Position numbers and translations under genes: made by a program
Assembly (NCBI RefSeq): GCF_000372725.1
Contig: NW_005201249.1
Coordinates: 187,820-251,819, forward strand
DNA from: Emiliania huxleyi CCMP1516
Taxonomy: Eukaryota; Haptophyta; Isochrysidales; Noelaerhabdaceae
Direction of reading: 5' to 3'
DNA length: 64,000 nucleotides
Notes under the pieces: generated by a model
The model's input: only the letters and a program-made list of their open reading frames with translations
Database searches by the model: none
What the model was told of the DNA's origin: nothing
Shown: positions 21,701 through 30,447 of the stretch, one piece after another
How the letters are laid out: every line of letters starts with the position of its first letter
How positions within the stretch are numbered: position 1 is the stretch's first letter

Positions 21701-22157
21701 CTCCTCGGCGACGACGGCCTTCTCGGAGGCGGCCTCCTGAGTGGCGGCCTCCTCCTTCACGACGACGTCGTCGTTGACGCCGCACGCCTGCGTGAGGGAG
21801 AAACGTAAATGTAAATGTTTGGAGACGGGGACACCGCAGGGACAATGCCGATCCTGGCGTGCGCGTGCGCACCTCAGCTCCGAGCGAAGGCGGCAGCGTC
21901 AGGCTCGCGCGGCGGCGCTGATACCACTCCTCATACTCCGCACTGGTAGCGAAGTAGCCACCGACCTTGACGGAAGCCGTTGGCCCGAGCTCGGTCTGAA
22001 CCTGGGCCCCCTCCGCGAAACAAAAGCTGATTGGCACCTTTGCGAGGCTCCGATGGAACACGTGGGGGTTGTCGAACCAGACCCCCTTTGTTGATCTCAC
22101 AACCAAGAAAGCCGACTCGCCCTCGCTCTCATTGAAGTCGACCATGTAGCGCCTCTC
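18796..22157 (-). CDS. Acidic Ala/Glu-repeat, IQ-motif region; probable N-terminal part of receptor A
   Basis: From an acceptor at about 22158 the minus strand reads RRYMVDFNESEGESAFLVVR, ...SFCFAEGAQVQTELG and FATSAEYEEWY (family unknown). Then come three related blocks beginning DDVVVKEEAAT, rich in Ala/Glu, each ending EKP(A)KTVSNPPD. The first contains KQIKRILAGRVAMARE and the third KIMQRVSRGLLARKK, both IQ/calmodulin-binding-like. Next are DTTCYPGLPTPMAAGKS, a basic Cys region, a membrane span (LLMPAIVLILLAIACGAIG), a Lys/Pro tail and SIAPVGGNNRFGALIGMDGN. Introns are GT(GAG/GCG)-AG and each join keeps frame with no stop, and the last exon splices toward the receptor exon GATANVETTTITTPEGS. 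This favours one giant gene, but two adjacent genes cannot be excluded. No start codon was identified before 22158. Confidence 0.55.
20470..21790. repeat. Three tandem segmental copies of the Ala/Glu block
   Basis: Copies lie at about 21790-21520, 21290-21050 and 20820-20470. Each starts near a GACGACGTCGT/GAAGGAGGAGGCC motif and ends with the coding words for KTVSNPPD; the last two are followed by an intron with nearly the same sequence (GTGAGCGCGCCGCAGC...). Internal GCC/GAG-rich hexa- and nonanucleotide repetition makes the block prone to expansion. Confidence 0.8.
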
Positions 22158-22169
22158 CCTGCAGAGCAC

Positions 22170-22890
22170 ATAAAAGCAACCATAAAAGCAACCATCAAAT
22201 ATGAATTAATAAGATTGAGGCGCCCAGTACAGCGCTGCAGCTGCTGCACCAACTTCTGCAGATTGCGCATTCTTACTATCGACTACTGCATATCACGCTA
22301 GTACGGTCGATTAGATTTCACGCTAGTACGGTCGATTACTGCAGATAAACGACTGCGGCCTGAGTACTATGATGATCTCGGGGAAGCTCTCAGGCAATGA
22401 TCAGGTTGAAGAGGCCAGCCAGCGCCATCTTGGTACTTAGAACTCACAGGCGCACGAGACGTGGAGGGCGTACCAGTGTGATCGGCTGAGAATGAGTGCC
22501 TGTAGAAATTAGCCATCGGCACGAGTGCATGAATGAGTAACTACCACAGCCGAAGTTTGTGAACGAGTGAGAATGAATGACTAAGTAACTCGGCATCGGC
22601 GCATGAGATGTGCGTGGAGAGTGTACCCTGTTAATGGGTGAGAACGAATGATTAAGTAGTCATAGGCGCACGAGCGCAACCTGTCAATGACGAGTGAAAT
22701 TGAATGACATCTACCACAGCCGCGGCTTTTGAATGAGTGAGAATGAATGATTAAGTAGTAATTAGTCATAGGCGCCCTGTTACTGAGAATGGCTAACTGC
22801 CACAGACTTGACACGTGTGACTAAATTGTGATTAGTCCCTAATAGAGATCTCGGAACCTCTGCGCGCGCAGCGGCAGCGCAGCGGAAGGA
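22170..22890. repeat. Gene-free stretch with degenerate repeats
   Basis: TCACGCTAGTACGGTCGATTA occurs twice (about 22292 and 22318). From about 22490 to 22800 a degenerate unit recurs, built of GAATGAGTGAGAATGAATGA, TTAAGTAGTCATAGGCGC and CTACCACAGCCG. The stretch is AT-richer than its surroundings and codes for nothing recognisable. Confidence 0.65.
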
Positions 22891-23104
22891 ACACGCCTAC
22901 GCGATCACAACCGTGTGAAAGAGAGTCAAAGAAGATGTCCTTTGTTTATGAGGGATCATGCGGGCTATGAAGGCATATAATAAAATCTCGGGCAAACTCG
23001 GGCAACCTCGCCTGAAAAGACAGAAAAGGAAATCAAAGCGTCTGCTGCGCGATGCAGGACTAACGCAAGCTTGTTGACCGGGAAGGTTCGAGCCTGAGAG
23101 AGTA

Positions 23105-23345
23105 GAGCTGCGCCTACGGGCAGCACGCCGCGGCGTGAGCGTCGCAACGACAACGTGATAGCTGCCGACACACTCTCACGCGTCCACGGCGCTCGGACTG
23201 GAGCCGGGCGGCGAGCGAGCGAGCGGGCGTTGGCCGGCAGAACGGCCGCACCTACGGGCAGCACGCCGCGGCGTTAGCGTCGCGACGACCGGCACACTCT
23301 CTCGTGTCCTCGGCGCTCGGACTGGAGCCGGGCAGCGATTGGCAA
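23105..23345. repeat. Imperfect tandem duplication (~145 bp period)
   Basis: The words GCCTACGGGCAGCACGCCGC and GGCGCTCGGACTGGAGCCGG occur in the same order at about 23111-23217 and 23249-23333, with small deletions in the second copy. No coding frame is conserved between copies. The flanks, 22890-23105 and 23345-23940, show no gene. Confidence 0.7.
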
Positions 23346-24023
23346 GCAAGCGGGCTGCGTCGCTCTCTCGCCGGAAAAGAGTGGGGGCTATCGGGCGGGT
23401 TCGCTCGGTGTATGGGTGGGAAACGAGCTGCAGCGGCCGCGTCTCGCGGCTCCTCGATGGCAGCAGCCTCACCTGCGAACGGGAGGTGGCAGGCATTGTG
23501 AGGCCGAGAGGGGCGTAGCCGCTCGGGCGCCAAGCGAAGCGCATCGCATGGTGGGAGCGGAGAGGGAGCGGCGCGGTTGCGCGAGCGAGATGCGTCGCGC
23601 CGCTCGGGCGGCTCGCCGCGGGCATATGTGCGTCGATACGGCGGGCCCAGCGCGAGCGGAACGGGAAAGGCGAGGGACCTGGCGACGTCGAGGGGAACCG
23701 TCGGCCTGGGTGGAGGGGAACGTGCCGAGCTGTATGTAGGCTGCGATCAAAAAGAGCGCCTTCGGCACTACTCTCTCGAGGTCTCGCGGATCTTATAAAT
23801 CAGCCGAACGGTATTTGTATTCAGCGGGGCACGCGCGGAACGGAATACGTGCCGACTGTGTATAACACTCGTGTCCTGCTGTCAAAAGCTCAAGAGTCAA
23901 GACAGGGACGTAGGGATCCCTAGAGCTCTACATGCGAGCCTCAAATTTTCTCTTCGGCTCGCTCCGCTCGCTTCTGTGCGCAAGAGCCGGGCCTCGCACG
24001 CCTGACGCCGGCGGCTCCTGGCC

Positions 24024-24582
24024 CTACTCTATGCAGAGAACCCAGCCGGGGCGGCCGCCGTAGCTCTCGGCCCAAACGTAGCCGTTTCCGTTCACCAGCG
24101 GTGGTGCGTTCTCGGCCGCAACCTCCTCGGTCATACCTTCGGTGTCGCGCAGTGGTCGGTGGTGGTCCCACCGTCGGTCGTCATGCCGAGCGCGACGCGC
24201 TCCTTGTGAGCCGCGAGCCATGCTGCGATTGATGCGTCGGCTCGCGCACTTGCTGCGTCCTGGCGCTTGTTGAAGTCTGCCGCCGCCTTCTGCCACTGCC
24301 GCTGCCGCAGCGCCCGCAGCCGCTGCAAGGTCTCGTCGGCCTCTCCATGGGCTCGAGGCAGATGGTGCACTCCTGTCGGCGCTGCTGCACCTCCCGCACG
24401 CGAACCTGGATCAGCACCGCCGCGGCGAGCTGAGGCTCGACTCGCAAGCCGTCAGCGTCCAGCATGGCGGGATCGGAGCACTGGCGAGGGAGGCACGGTA
24501 CCGACCGCCGCACGAGAGTCGCCAGAGCCGTCAGTTTTTGCAGAACCACTCGGCAATCTCTCGTCGGACTTGTCACGGGCAC
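24024..24582 (-). CDS. Fragmented protein with half a RING finger
   Basis: Minus strand: VEPQLAAAVLIQVRVREVQQ then RRQECTICLEPMERPTRPC supplies only the first CxxC of a RING finger. In another frame follow ETLQRLRALRQRQWQKAAAD, FNKRQDAASARADASIAAW and LAAHKERVALG (a helical region), and in a third frame GMTEEVAAENAPPLVNGNG and YVWAESYGGRPGWVLCIE with a stop at 24024. The second half of the RING is not found. Introns could explain the frame changes, but loss of the CPxC half suggests a broken gene. A possible start is MDKSGRRARDKSDERL at about 24601. Confidence 0.4.
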
Positions 24583-24991
24583 GGCGTCCCGATTTATCCA
24601 TTATTTGAGAATTCTTTTCCGCGTTAGTGCCAGTGCGCGCCATTCCCGTGTCCAGTGTCGGGGGAGGAGTTTTGTTGTAAAATTCTTTTCTAAGTTATGA
24701 ATGCGGAAGCCTCGCCCGCACCTCGCCTGTCGCGTGAATCGTGTCGTGCGACCGCCTTTTTTTGTAAAATCCTTTTCTAACGGAGTCGCTTAGGTGGTGT
24801 ACCTGTTTGTGCCAATGCGCGCCAGCGCGGCGGAGCTGCGATTTTGTCTCCTTTAGTTTACTCTGTGCCCCTTGTGATCGGCTCTGTGCTCCCTACGCGC
24901 GATTTCCGGATCGCCATTTTGAGGCGACCTTCGGCACGCTCAACGCACGCCGTACCGCAGCTTCCCGTATTACTCGATAGGTGAGCGCTCG

Positions 24992-25789
24992 GTGGCACAC
25001 GACATCATGCAAATCGGCGCAGCGATCGCGGCCGGCGTCGGCGTCAGCTATGGCCTCGCCGTCTACCTGCGAAACCGCGGCATTGCGCTCGCTGCCTCCA
25101 AGCCAGCTACGACCGAGCGCCCGCTGGCCACATCACAGGTCGCGCAGTTCCCGTGGGGTTCGGACTCGTTCGACACCTCCAAGCTGCCGCATCTCTTTGT
25201 AGCCGGTGCGGCGATAGTCGCGGGCGCCATCGCTCTCACGCCGCCGTCGGGCCCCATAGCGTCCCTCGACATGGCCCGCGGGCCCATCCTGGTCACCACC
25301 CTCTGGGTATGGGGCGCGTACAACGCCATCGGCGCGCAGCTCAGCGCCAAGCTGGGCGGCGCGGGCGAGCAGGCCTCCAAGATTGGCGAGCGCGGCCTGG
25401 CCAACACGCTTGAGCAGGGAGCGCCGTTCCTCGCCTGCCTGTGGGGCGTCGCCGCCTGCGTCGACGCCGCCATCGCCACGTCGTGCGGCACCATCTACGC
25501 GGCGTTCCGCATGTTCTACCCTCTTGCGTACAGCTACTACGGCGGCTTTGCCATGCCCTGCGAGGCCGTCACCCAGCCAAACTACCAAATAATCCACCTC
25601 TTCGTGGCGGCGCTGCTCCACTTTGGTCTCACCGGCGGCTCCATCTTTGCCACCCTCGGCACCAGTTTCAAGGTCTGGTGTCCGCTTATCTTTGTCGGGC
25701 ACATCCTCATGATGATGTTTGGTTGGTTCTTCCCCGTCGGTGGCCCGGCCGGCGCGCTCAACATGGCCTGGAACGGGCCCAAGGAGTGA
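24992..25789 (+). CDS. MAPEG-like multi-pass membrane protein
   Basis: A single uninterrupted 265-residue frame with four to six hydrophobic spans: IGAAIAAGVGVSYGLAVYL, LFVAGAAIVAGAIAL, ILVTTLWVWGAYNAIGA, APFLACLWGVAACVDAAIAT, IIHLFVAALLHFGLTGGSIF and LIFVGHILMMMFGWFFPVG. The segment GERGLANTLEQGAPFLACLW ... YAAFRMFYPLAYSYYGG follows the MAPEG pattern (R-x-x-N-x-x-E ... R-x-x-Y-x-x-x-Y). MAPEG proteins are glutathione-dependent enzymes of eicosanoid and detoxification metabolism in the ER or outer membranes; which activity is unknown. At 265 residues it is longer than the usual ~150, with an extra N-terminal span and a C-terminal pair of spans. Start chosen at MAHDIMQ because an AT-richer leader ends just upstream. 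Confidence 0.6.
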   Translation: MAHDIMQIGAAIAAGVGVSYGLAVYLRNRGIALAASKPATTERPLATSQVAQFPWGSDSFDTSKLPHLFVAGAAIVAGAIALTPPSGPIASLDMARGPILVTTLWVWGAYNAIGAQLSAKLGGAGEQASKIGERGLANTLEQGAPFLACLWGVAACVDAAIATSCGTIYAAFRMFYPLAYSYYGGFAMPCEAVTQPNYQIIHLFVAALLHFGLTGGSIFATLGTSFKVWCPLIFVGHILMMMFGWFFPVGGPAGALNMAWNGPKE

Positions 25790-26214
25790 CGGCCCGGGTC
25801 TCTCAACGGTCATAGACGGCGAGCGGTTGGTGAGGCGGCTCGAGAGCGCGCTCCGTGTTTTTTTCTTTACACACTTACACGCAGAAAGTCCTTTGCTGTT
25901 GTGTGCGCGCGCTCGAGAGTGTGTGCGCGCCAGTCCCCCGTGTCCGCGTGGAGAGCATGCGAGTCGGAGAGTCGGCACGAAAAGATTTTTACTGAAAACT
26001 CCCTCGCACAACACTGGGCACGGGACTGGCGCGCACTGGCACTAACACAGGTACACCGAAAAGAAAGAAAGAAACGCACCATACACACCATACGGACGGC
26101 AGTCGGCACGCCGCCAAGGGAGAAAAAAAGAAAAATGGTGCTAAGAGACTATGGAAAGTTCACGTCATGACGGTTAAAACGGCTGTTAACGGTCGCGACG
26201 TGGTCAATATGTCG

Positions 26215-26423
26215 TGACAGCGGCTGCGAAACGACAGCAGCAACGACAGCAGCAACGACAGCTGGTGACAGCTGGTGACAGCTGGTGACAGCTGGTGACA
26301 GCCAGCTGCCAGGGAGGAGTGAAAGGCACCCAGGAACAGTGACAGCCATAGTGACAGTGACAGTGAAGCCAGTGAACGCCAGCGACAGGCGGTGACAATG
26401 TCAGCGCGGGACCCTGCGAGTGA

Positions 26424-26456
<33 letters not shown>

Positions 26457-26460
26457 CGAG
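26215..26460. repeat. GACAG-based minisatellite and hexamer repeat
   Basis: GACAGCTGGT is repeated four to five times at about 26259-26300, followed by GTGACAGTGACAG units and, at about 26416-26458, a GACAGC hexamer repeated at least six times. It lies directly before a plus-strand exon and may be an intron; the exon starts after CAGCGAG. 25790-26210 holds no gene. Confidence 0.8.
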
Positions 26461-26611
26461 GTCGACCAACCTCGGCAAGGCGATGGTCGGCCTGCTCGAG
26501 CACGAGGACCCCGCCTCGGTCGCACACCTCGACGACCTCGGGCTCGAGGGCCGCGTGCTGCGCACTGCGGAGAACGCGATCGGCGGCATCGACCGCTCCG
26601 TCGCCGCCTGA
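26461..26611 (+). CDS. Isolated last exon, unknown protein
   Basis: After the GACAGC repeat the plus strand reads STNLGKAMVGLLEHEDPASV then AHLDDLGLEGRVLRTAENAI and GGIDRSVAA with a stop at 26609-26611. The text is non-repetitive and protein-like, with amphipathic helices, but no family is recognised. Its 5' exons are not seen: 25790-26210 contains no matching frame. Confidence 0.3.
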
Positions 26612-26986
26612 GCGCGCCTCGCGTCTCGCGAGCGGCAACTCGCCCTCTCTCGAACCCCTCTCACTCGCCCGTGTGCCGTGAGGCCACGCAAGCGCGCCTA
26701 CTTTCGCGGCGCAACAGAGCCGCAGGAGCACGAGGGGCGCGCCACTTCAGCGTCAAGGTGACCGTTGTCTGTATACGATAAGCCTGCCCGTGCCGCGGTG
26801 CCGGCCAAGGCTGCGCGGGAGTGCCACCCACAATATCATTATGTACACCGGTTTTTTTCTCTGCGCTGCGCGCGCTAGAGACACGACCGAGAACCGAGTC
26901 CGAGACACATGTTACAGCGACTCCCGCGAGGACGGCGAGGCACTTAGCTCCGTGCACCCGCCCGCCCCCGCCACAGGCAAGCTCAT

Positions 26987-28176
26987 TCACAGTGCGGCGA
27001 AAGAAACGCGGTGAACGCACGCGCAGCACATGAGCGGCCGCACCCGCGCCGCCGCCATCGGAGCCACCGCCTCCCACGCATCCAACGCCGGGTCGTACCG
27101 CTCCACCGAGCTGAGGCGGTTGTGGCCGGTACCCAATCCGCCTGCGACATAGAGCTTGCCGTCGAGCACTGCCGTGGCGTGAGAGTCCCGCGCCGTCCCC
27201 ATAGGCGCCACCGCCTCCCACGCGTTCGTCGCCGGGTCGTACCGCTCGACTGAGCTGAGGTAGCTGCCGTCGCCGCTGTAGCCTCCCACAGCGTCAGCTT
27301 GCCGTCCAGCGCCGCCACAGCGTGAGCAAACCGCGCCGCCGCCATGTGAGCCACCGCCTCCCACGCGCCCACTGCCGGATCGTACCGCTCGACTGAGCTG
27401 AGGCGGCTGTGGCCGGTACCCAATCCACCTGCGACATAGAGCTTGCCGTCGAGCGCCGCCACGGCGGGAGCCCCCCGCGCCTCCGCCATCGGCGCCACAG
27501 CCTCCCATGCATCAAACGCCTGGTCGTACCGCTCCACCGAGATGAGGCGGCCATTTTCGTCATCGAGGCCGCCCACAGCGTACAGCTTGCTGTCGAGCAC
27601 CGCCACGGCGTGAAATTGCCGCGCCTCTGCCATCGGCGCCACCGCCTCCCACAACTTCGCAGCCAAGTCGTACCGCTCCACCAGGTTGGAAGTCATGTCG
27701 TCAGCCTCACTCATGCCGCCCACCGCGTAGAGCTTGCCGTCGAGCACCGCAGCGCCGACATACGTTCGTGCTGTAGACATCGGCGCCACAGCCTCCTCCT
27801 CCCACTCGTTTGTTGACGGGTCGTACCGCTCCATCGAGTTGATGACGCGTCCATCGATGTCTTCGCCGCCGAACACGAGCAGGCGCGGCCTCTCGCGCTT
27901 CTTGAGCGTCTCCTTCCAGCCGCGGCGCCACGCGCGGCACGTCCCCTTGACGGCGTGCTCCGTGGTCGGCAGCTGGGCGAGGATGTGCGGGGCGAGGTCC
28001 GGCGAGAGGAGGACCTCGGAGAGCACCCACTTGGGCTGCTCCACGAGCCGAGCGATGTGCTCCTCCGCCACGCGCATTGCGGCGGCGCTCCAGAGGGGCG
28101 CCTGCTCGTCGATGAAGGCGACGAGCTGCTCTGGCGAGAGGCCAGACAGGCGGGCGCCGATGCGGTGGGAGGCCAT
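26987..28176 (-). CDS. F-box/BACK-like plus kelch beta-propeller protein with one frameshift
   Basis: Starts MASHRIGARLSGLSPEQ. Residues 1-100 are helical and end HILAQLPTTEHAVKGTCRAW, an F-box/BACK-like adaptor region. Six kelch blades follow (FGGEDIDGRVINSMERYDPS, KLYAVGGMSEADD, KLYAVGGLDDENG, KLYVAGGLGTGHSR, then across the break AVGGYSGDGSYLSSVERYDP and KLYVAGGLGTGHNR). At 27294/27295 one base is missing: DGKL(Y)AVGG is expected, but the T of the TAC codon is absent and frame is lost. Reading resumes one frame over to a stop at 26987. Blades are highly alike at DNA level, as in recent expansion. Such proteins are often substrate receptors of ubiquitin ligases. The deletion may be a sequencing error or a fresh null allele. 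Confidence 0.88.
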
Positions 28177-28559
28177 CGGGAAGGCGGAAGGGGGAATTTT
28201 CTTTTGAGAGCGCCTTCGTTGTTAATAGTACAAACCCAATGGTCCTCTGCGAGCGGTCCTTCGTTGCAGACGCACACACGCACACGCCGCGCCGCACCGC
28301 GCGCCCGCCCACCGCCCCGCCCAGGCGGGAAAGAGGTGGGGAGATGGGACAGCGAAGGAGGAGCACGAGCACGTATGGGAGGGTTCAGTAATGCGCCACG
28401 CTGCCCGGCGTTTCTCACTTTCCGGGACAGCCCCGCCCTTGTGAGGCAGGAAAGTGACGGCTACCCCGTACGCGCCTGCCGCTCTACTCGTCGCCGACCG
28501 CCCATTCCCCCCTCCTCGTTCCCCCCTCGAATGCTCCGGACCCCGACAAGCCGCCCGAC

Positions 28560-28680
28560 GTTGGGCCTCTGCCCCGCACGCCCCCGGCCCTCGCTCACAC
28601 CCCGGCCCGACACGCACTCTGCCCCGTACGCCCCCGCCCCTTCTGCCCCTCGCCCACACCCCGGCCCGACACGCACATAC
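28560..28680. repeat. Tandem repeat, ~55-bp unit
   Basis: CTCACACCCCGGCCCGACACGCAC(T/A) preceded by GCCCCG(C/T)ACGCCCCCG occurs twice, at about 28572-28620 and 28620-28676. The region 28180-29080 has no supported gene; it is the 5' flank of the kelch gene and is very C-rich. Confidence 0.65.
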
Positions 28681-29086
28681 AAGACAAACCCGGCGTCCTG
28701 CTCTCAAAAGAAAAAGAAAAAGGGAATGAGGAGACCAGCGGGGGAGACTCCCCGCCTATGCAAGCCCCAGAGAGGGGCCGCCATCGCCGAAGCTGTGCCA
28801 AAGCATAACTCCAAAACCCGCAGCGGCCCAGGGGGCCTTGGGGGCAGCCTGCCGGACCGCCGCTGCACGGGGCTAGGCACCAGAAGACGAGTGGAATTGA
28901 TGGATTGGGCTGGTGTCCGTGCCTCCCCTCTATACGTCAGAGTGGGACCTACGCCGCGCCGGGTAAGGGGCGCGCCCGGTCCTCGACGGAGCCGCGCGCC
29001 CCAAACGACCCAGGCGGTGAGTAGTCGTCCTCGAACCTTCGACTTGTAGTCGCCCGTGGTTAGCGCCCCTCCTCCCTCGCCCGTCC

Positions 29087-29743
29087 CTACTCGTACTGCT
29101 CTCGGGGCGCCCGCGGCATCTCGCCGCCCATCTTTGGCCACGCGTTGTAGTCGAAGATGGCGGCGTTGCGCCTCGCGACGATGGCCGAGTGCACTTGCAG
29201 GAAGCGCTTGCGCTCGCCACTGACCCGCCATCGTTCGCTGTCGGAGGACGCCTTAGCGGCCTTGATGTCGAAGTTGGTGTTGAACCACGTCGCCGCCTCG
29301 TGCCCGATGCCGCCGCGCGTGCTCGCCGCCCACGTCATAAAGTCGCAGTTTTTGGCGTCGCACGCCGCTGCCTTGGCCTTCCGCTTCGTCTCCTCGGCGT
29401 AGTCGGTGGCTAGGCGCTTGCCGCTCGCCAGCGGGCGCAGCTTGTCATGGTGCACCGCGGTGACGCACGTGCCGTCGTACACCACGGCGCGTGCCGACTC
29501 TGCATAGTTGCCGAAGACGCCGTCGCCCCGCTGGTACGGGTTGGTGTCCGGATCGTGCGCCCGCGTCGGGTCCCTGCAGCCGAGCCTCACCTCCATGACC
29601 TTTGCCGAGGCGCCGAAGGCGCGTGCGACGTTCGTGACGTGAGTGTTGAGGGATGCGTGCCCCGTGGCCAACCAGCCGCCGTAGTTGCATCCGTCCCAGT
29701 GCGTGCCGCTGAGGTGCTCGAATAGCGACAGCGTGCGCGGCAC
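29087..29743 (-). pseudogene. LINE-like retroelement ORF, C-terminal fragment
   Basis: A 218-residue minus-strand frame. NTHVTNVARAFGASAKVMEV, then VVYDGTCVTAVHHDK, ATDYAEETKRKAKAAACDAK, DFMTWAASTRGGIGHEAATW and ERKRFLQVHSAIVARRNAAI. This order (variable H-N/T-V region, D-G-T, Lys-rich helix, aromatic-x-P/A...(G)GIGxEA, ...) is the post-reverse-transcriptase C-terminus of non-LTR retrotransposons. No RT palm motifs are adjacent, so this is a truncated piece. A fuller copy of a related element lies at 59690-62022. Confidence 0.6.
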
Positions 29744-30010
29744 TCGTTTTTCTTTTGTGTAGAGGGGGTCCCCTGCTAGTGAGGAGACACGAGCGAGATC
29801 AGCGTGACGACGAGCGCGGTGGCAGGCTATCGATGGTAGAGAAGCGATGACAAGTCATGCGCCTCGACACCGCGCGCACTGTGGAGGTGAAGCCCTACTC
29901 CAATTTGGGACTTCGGCCTAAGCTGAAACTGTCTGTCAACGGATTCCCTCCGCGCCACGCCGCCATGCCCAGCCGAATATTAAAATACAAGCCTCTCTCA
30001 CAGCACACTG

Positions 30011-30384
30011 GGTTCCGGCTCCTAGCCGGATAGGGGGTCTGTCGCCACTGACTCGCGCCAAAACGCCCTACCTACCTACCTATCCCCAGGCCGCGCAGCG
30101 AAGCGAAAAAAGATGAAAATAGCGGGTAGCTACCTATTGCAGGGCCCTTTTGGGCGAAACAAGACCAACCTACCTATCTGGGCACTCCCTTTGTTGCCAC
30201 TCATAAAATCGACAACAACAACAACTCTCTCTCTCTCTAAATAAAATCGTTCGTTGGGTCGCTTCAGTTCACGAAGTCCCCCCGTGGGCCGACCCTCCGA
30301 TTTTATGAGAAGAGAACAAAGGGAGTGCTATCTGGGAGGGGCCAGCCAGTGAGCAGACCCCCTATCCGGCTAGGAGCCGGAACC
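30011..30384. mobile_element. Fold-back/MITE-like element with 31-bp terminal inverted repeats
   Basis: GGTTCCGGCTCCTAGCCGGA... at 30011-30041 is perfectly inverted at 30354-30384 (31/31). A second nested inverted pair lies inside: GCACTCCCTTTGTT..CTCATAAAATCG near 30181-30209 against its complement near 30300-30329. Between are simple repeats (ACCTACCTACCT, CTCTCTCTCT). No transposase frame. The right end overlaps the possible 5' leader of the sulfotransferase gene. Confidence 0.8.
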
Positions 30385-30447
30385 CTCACAAACGGCACGT
30401 ATGGGAAAAGAAAGTCTGGGCGGGACATACTACCCGGTGCGTGTAGT

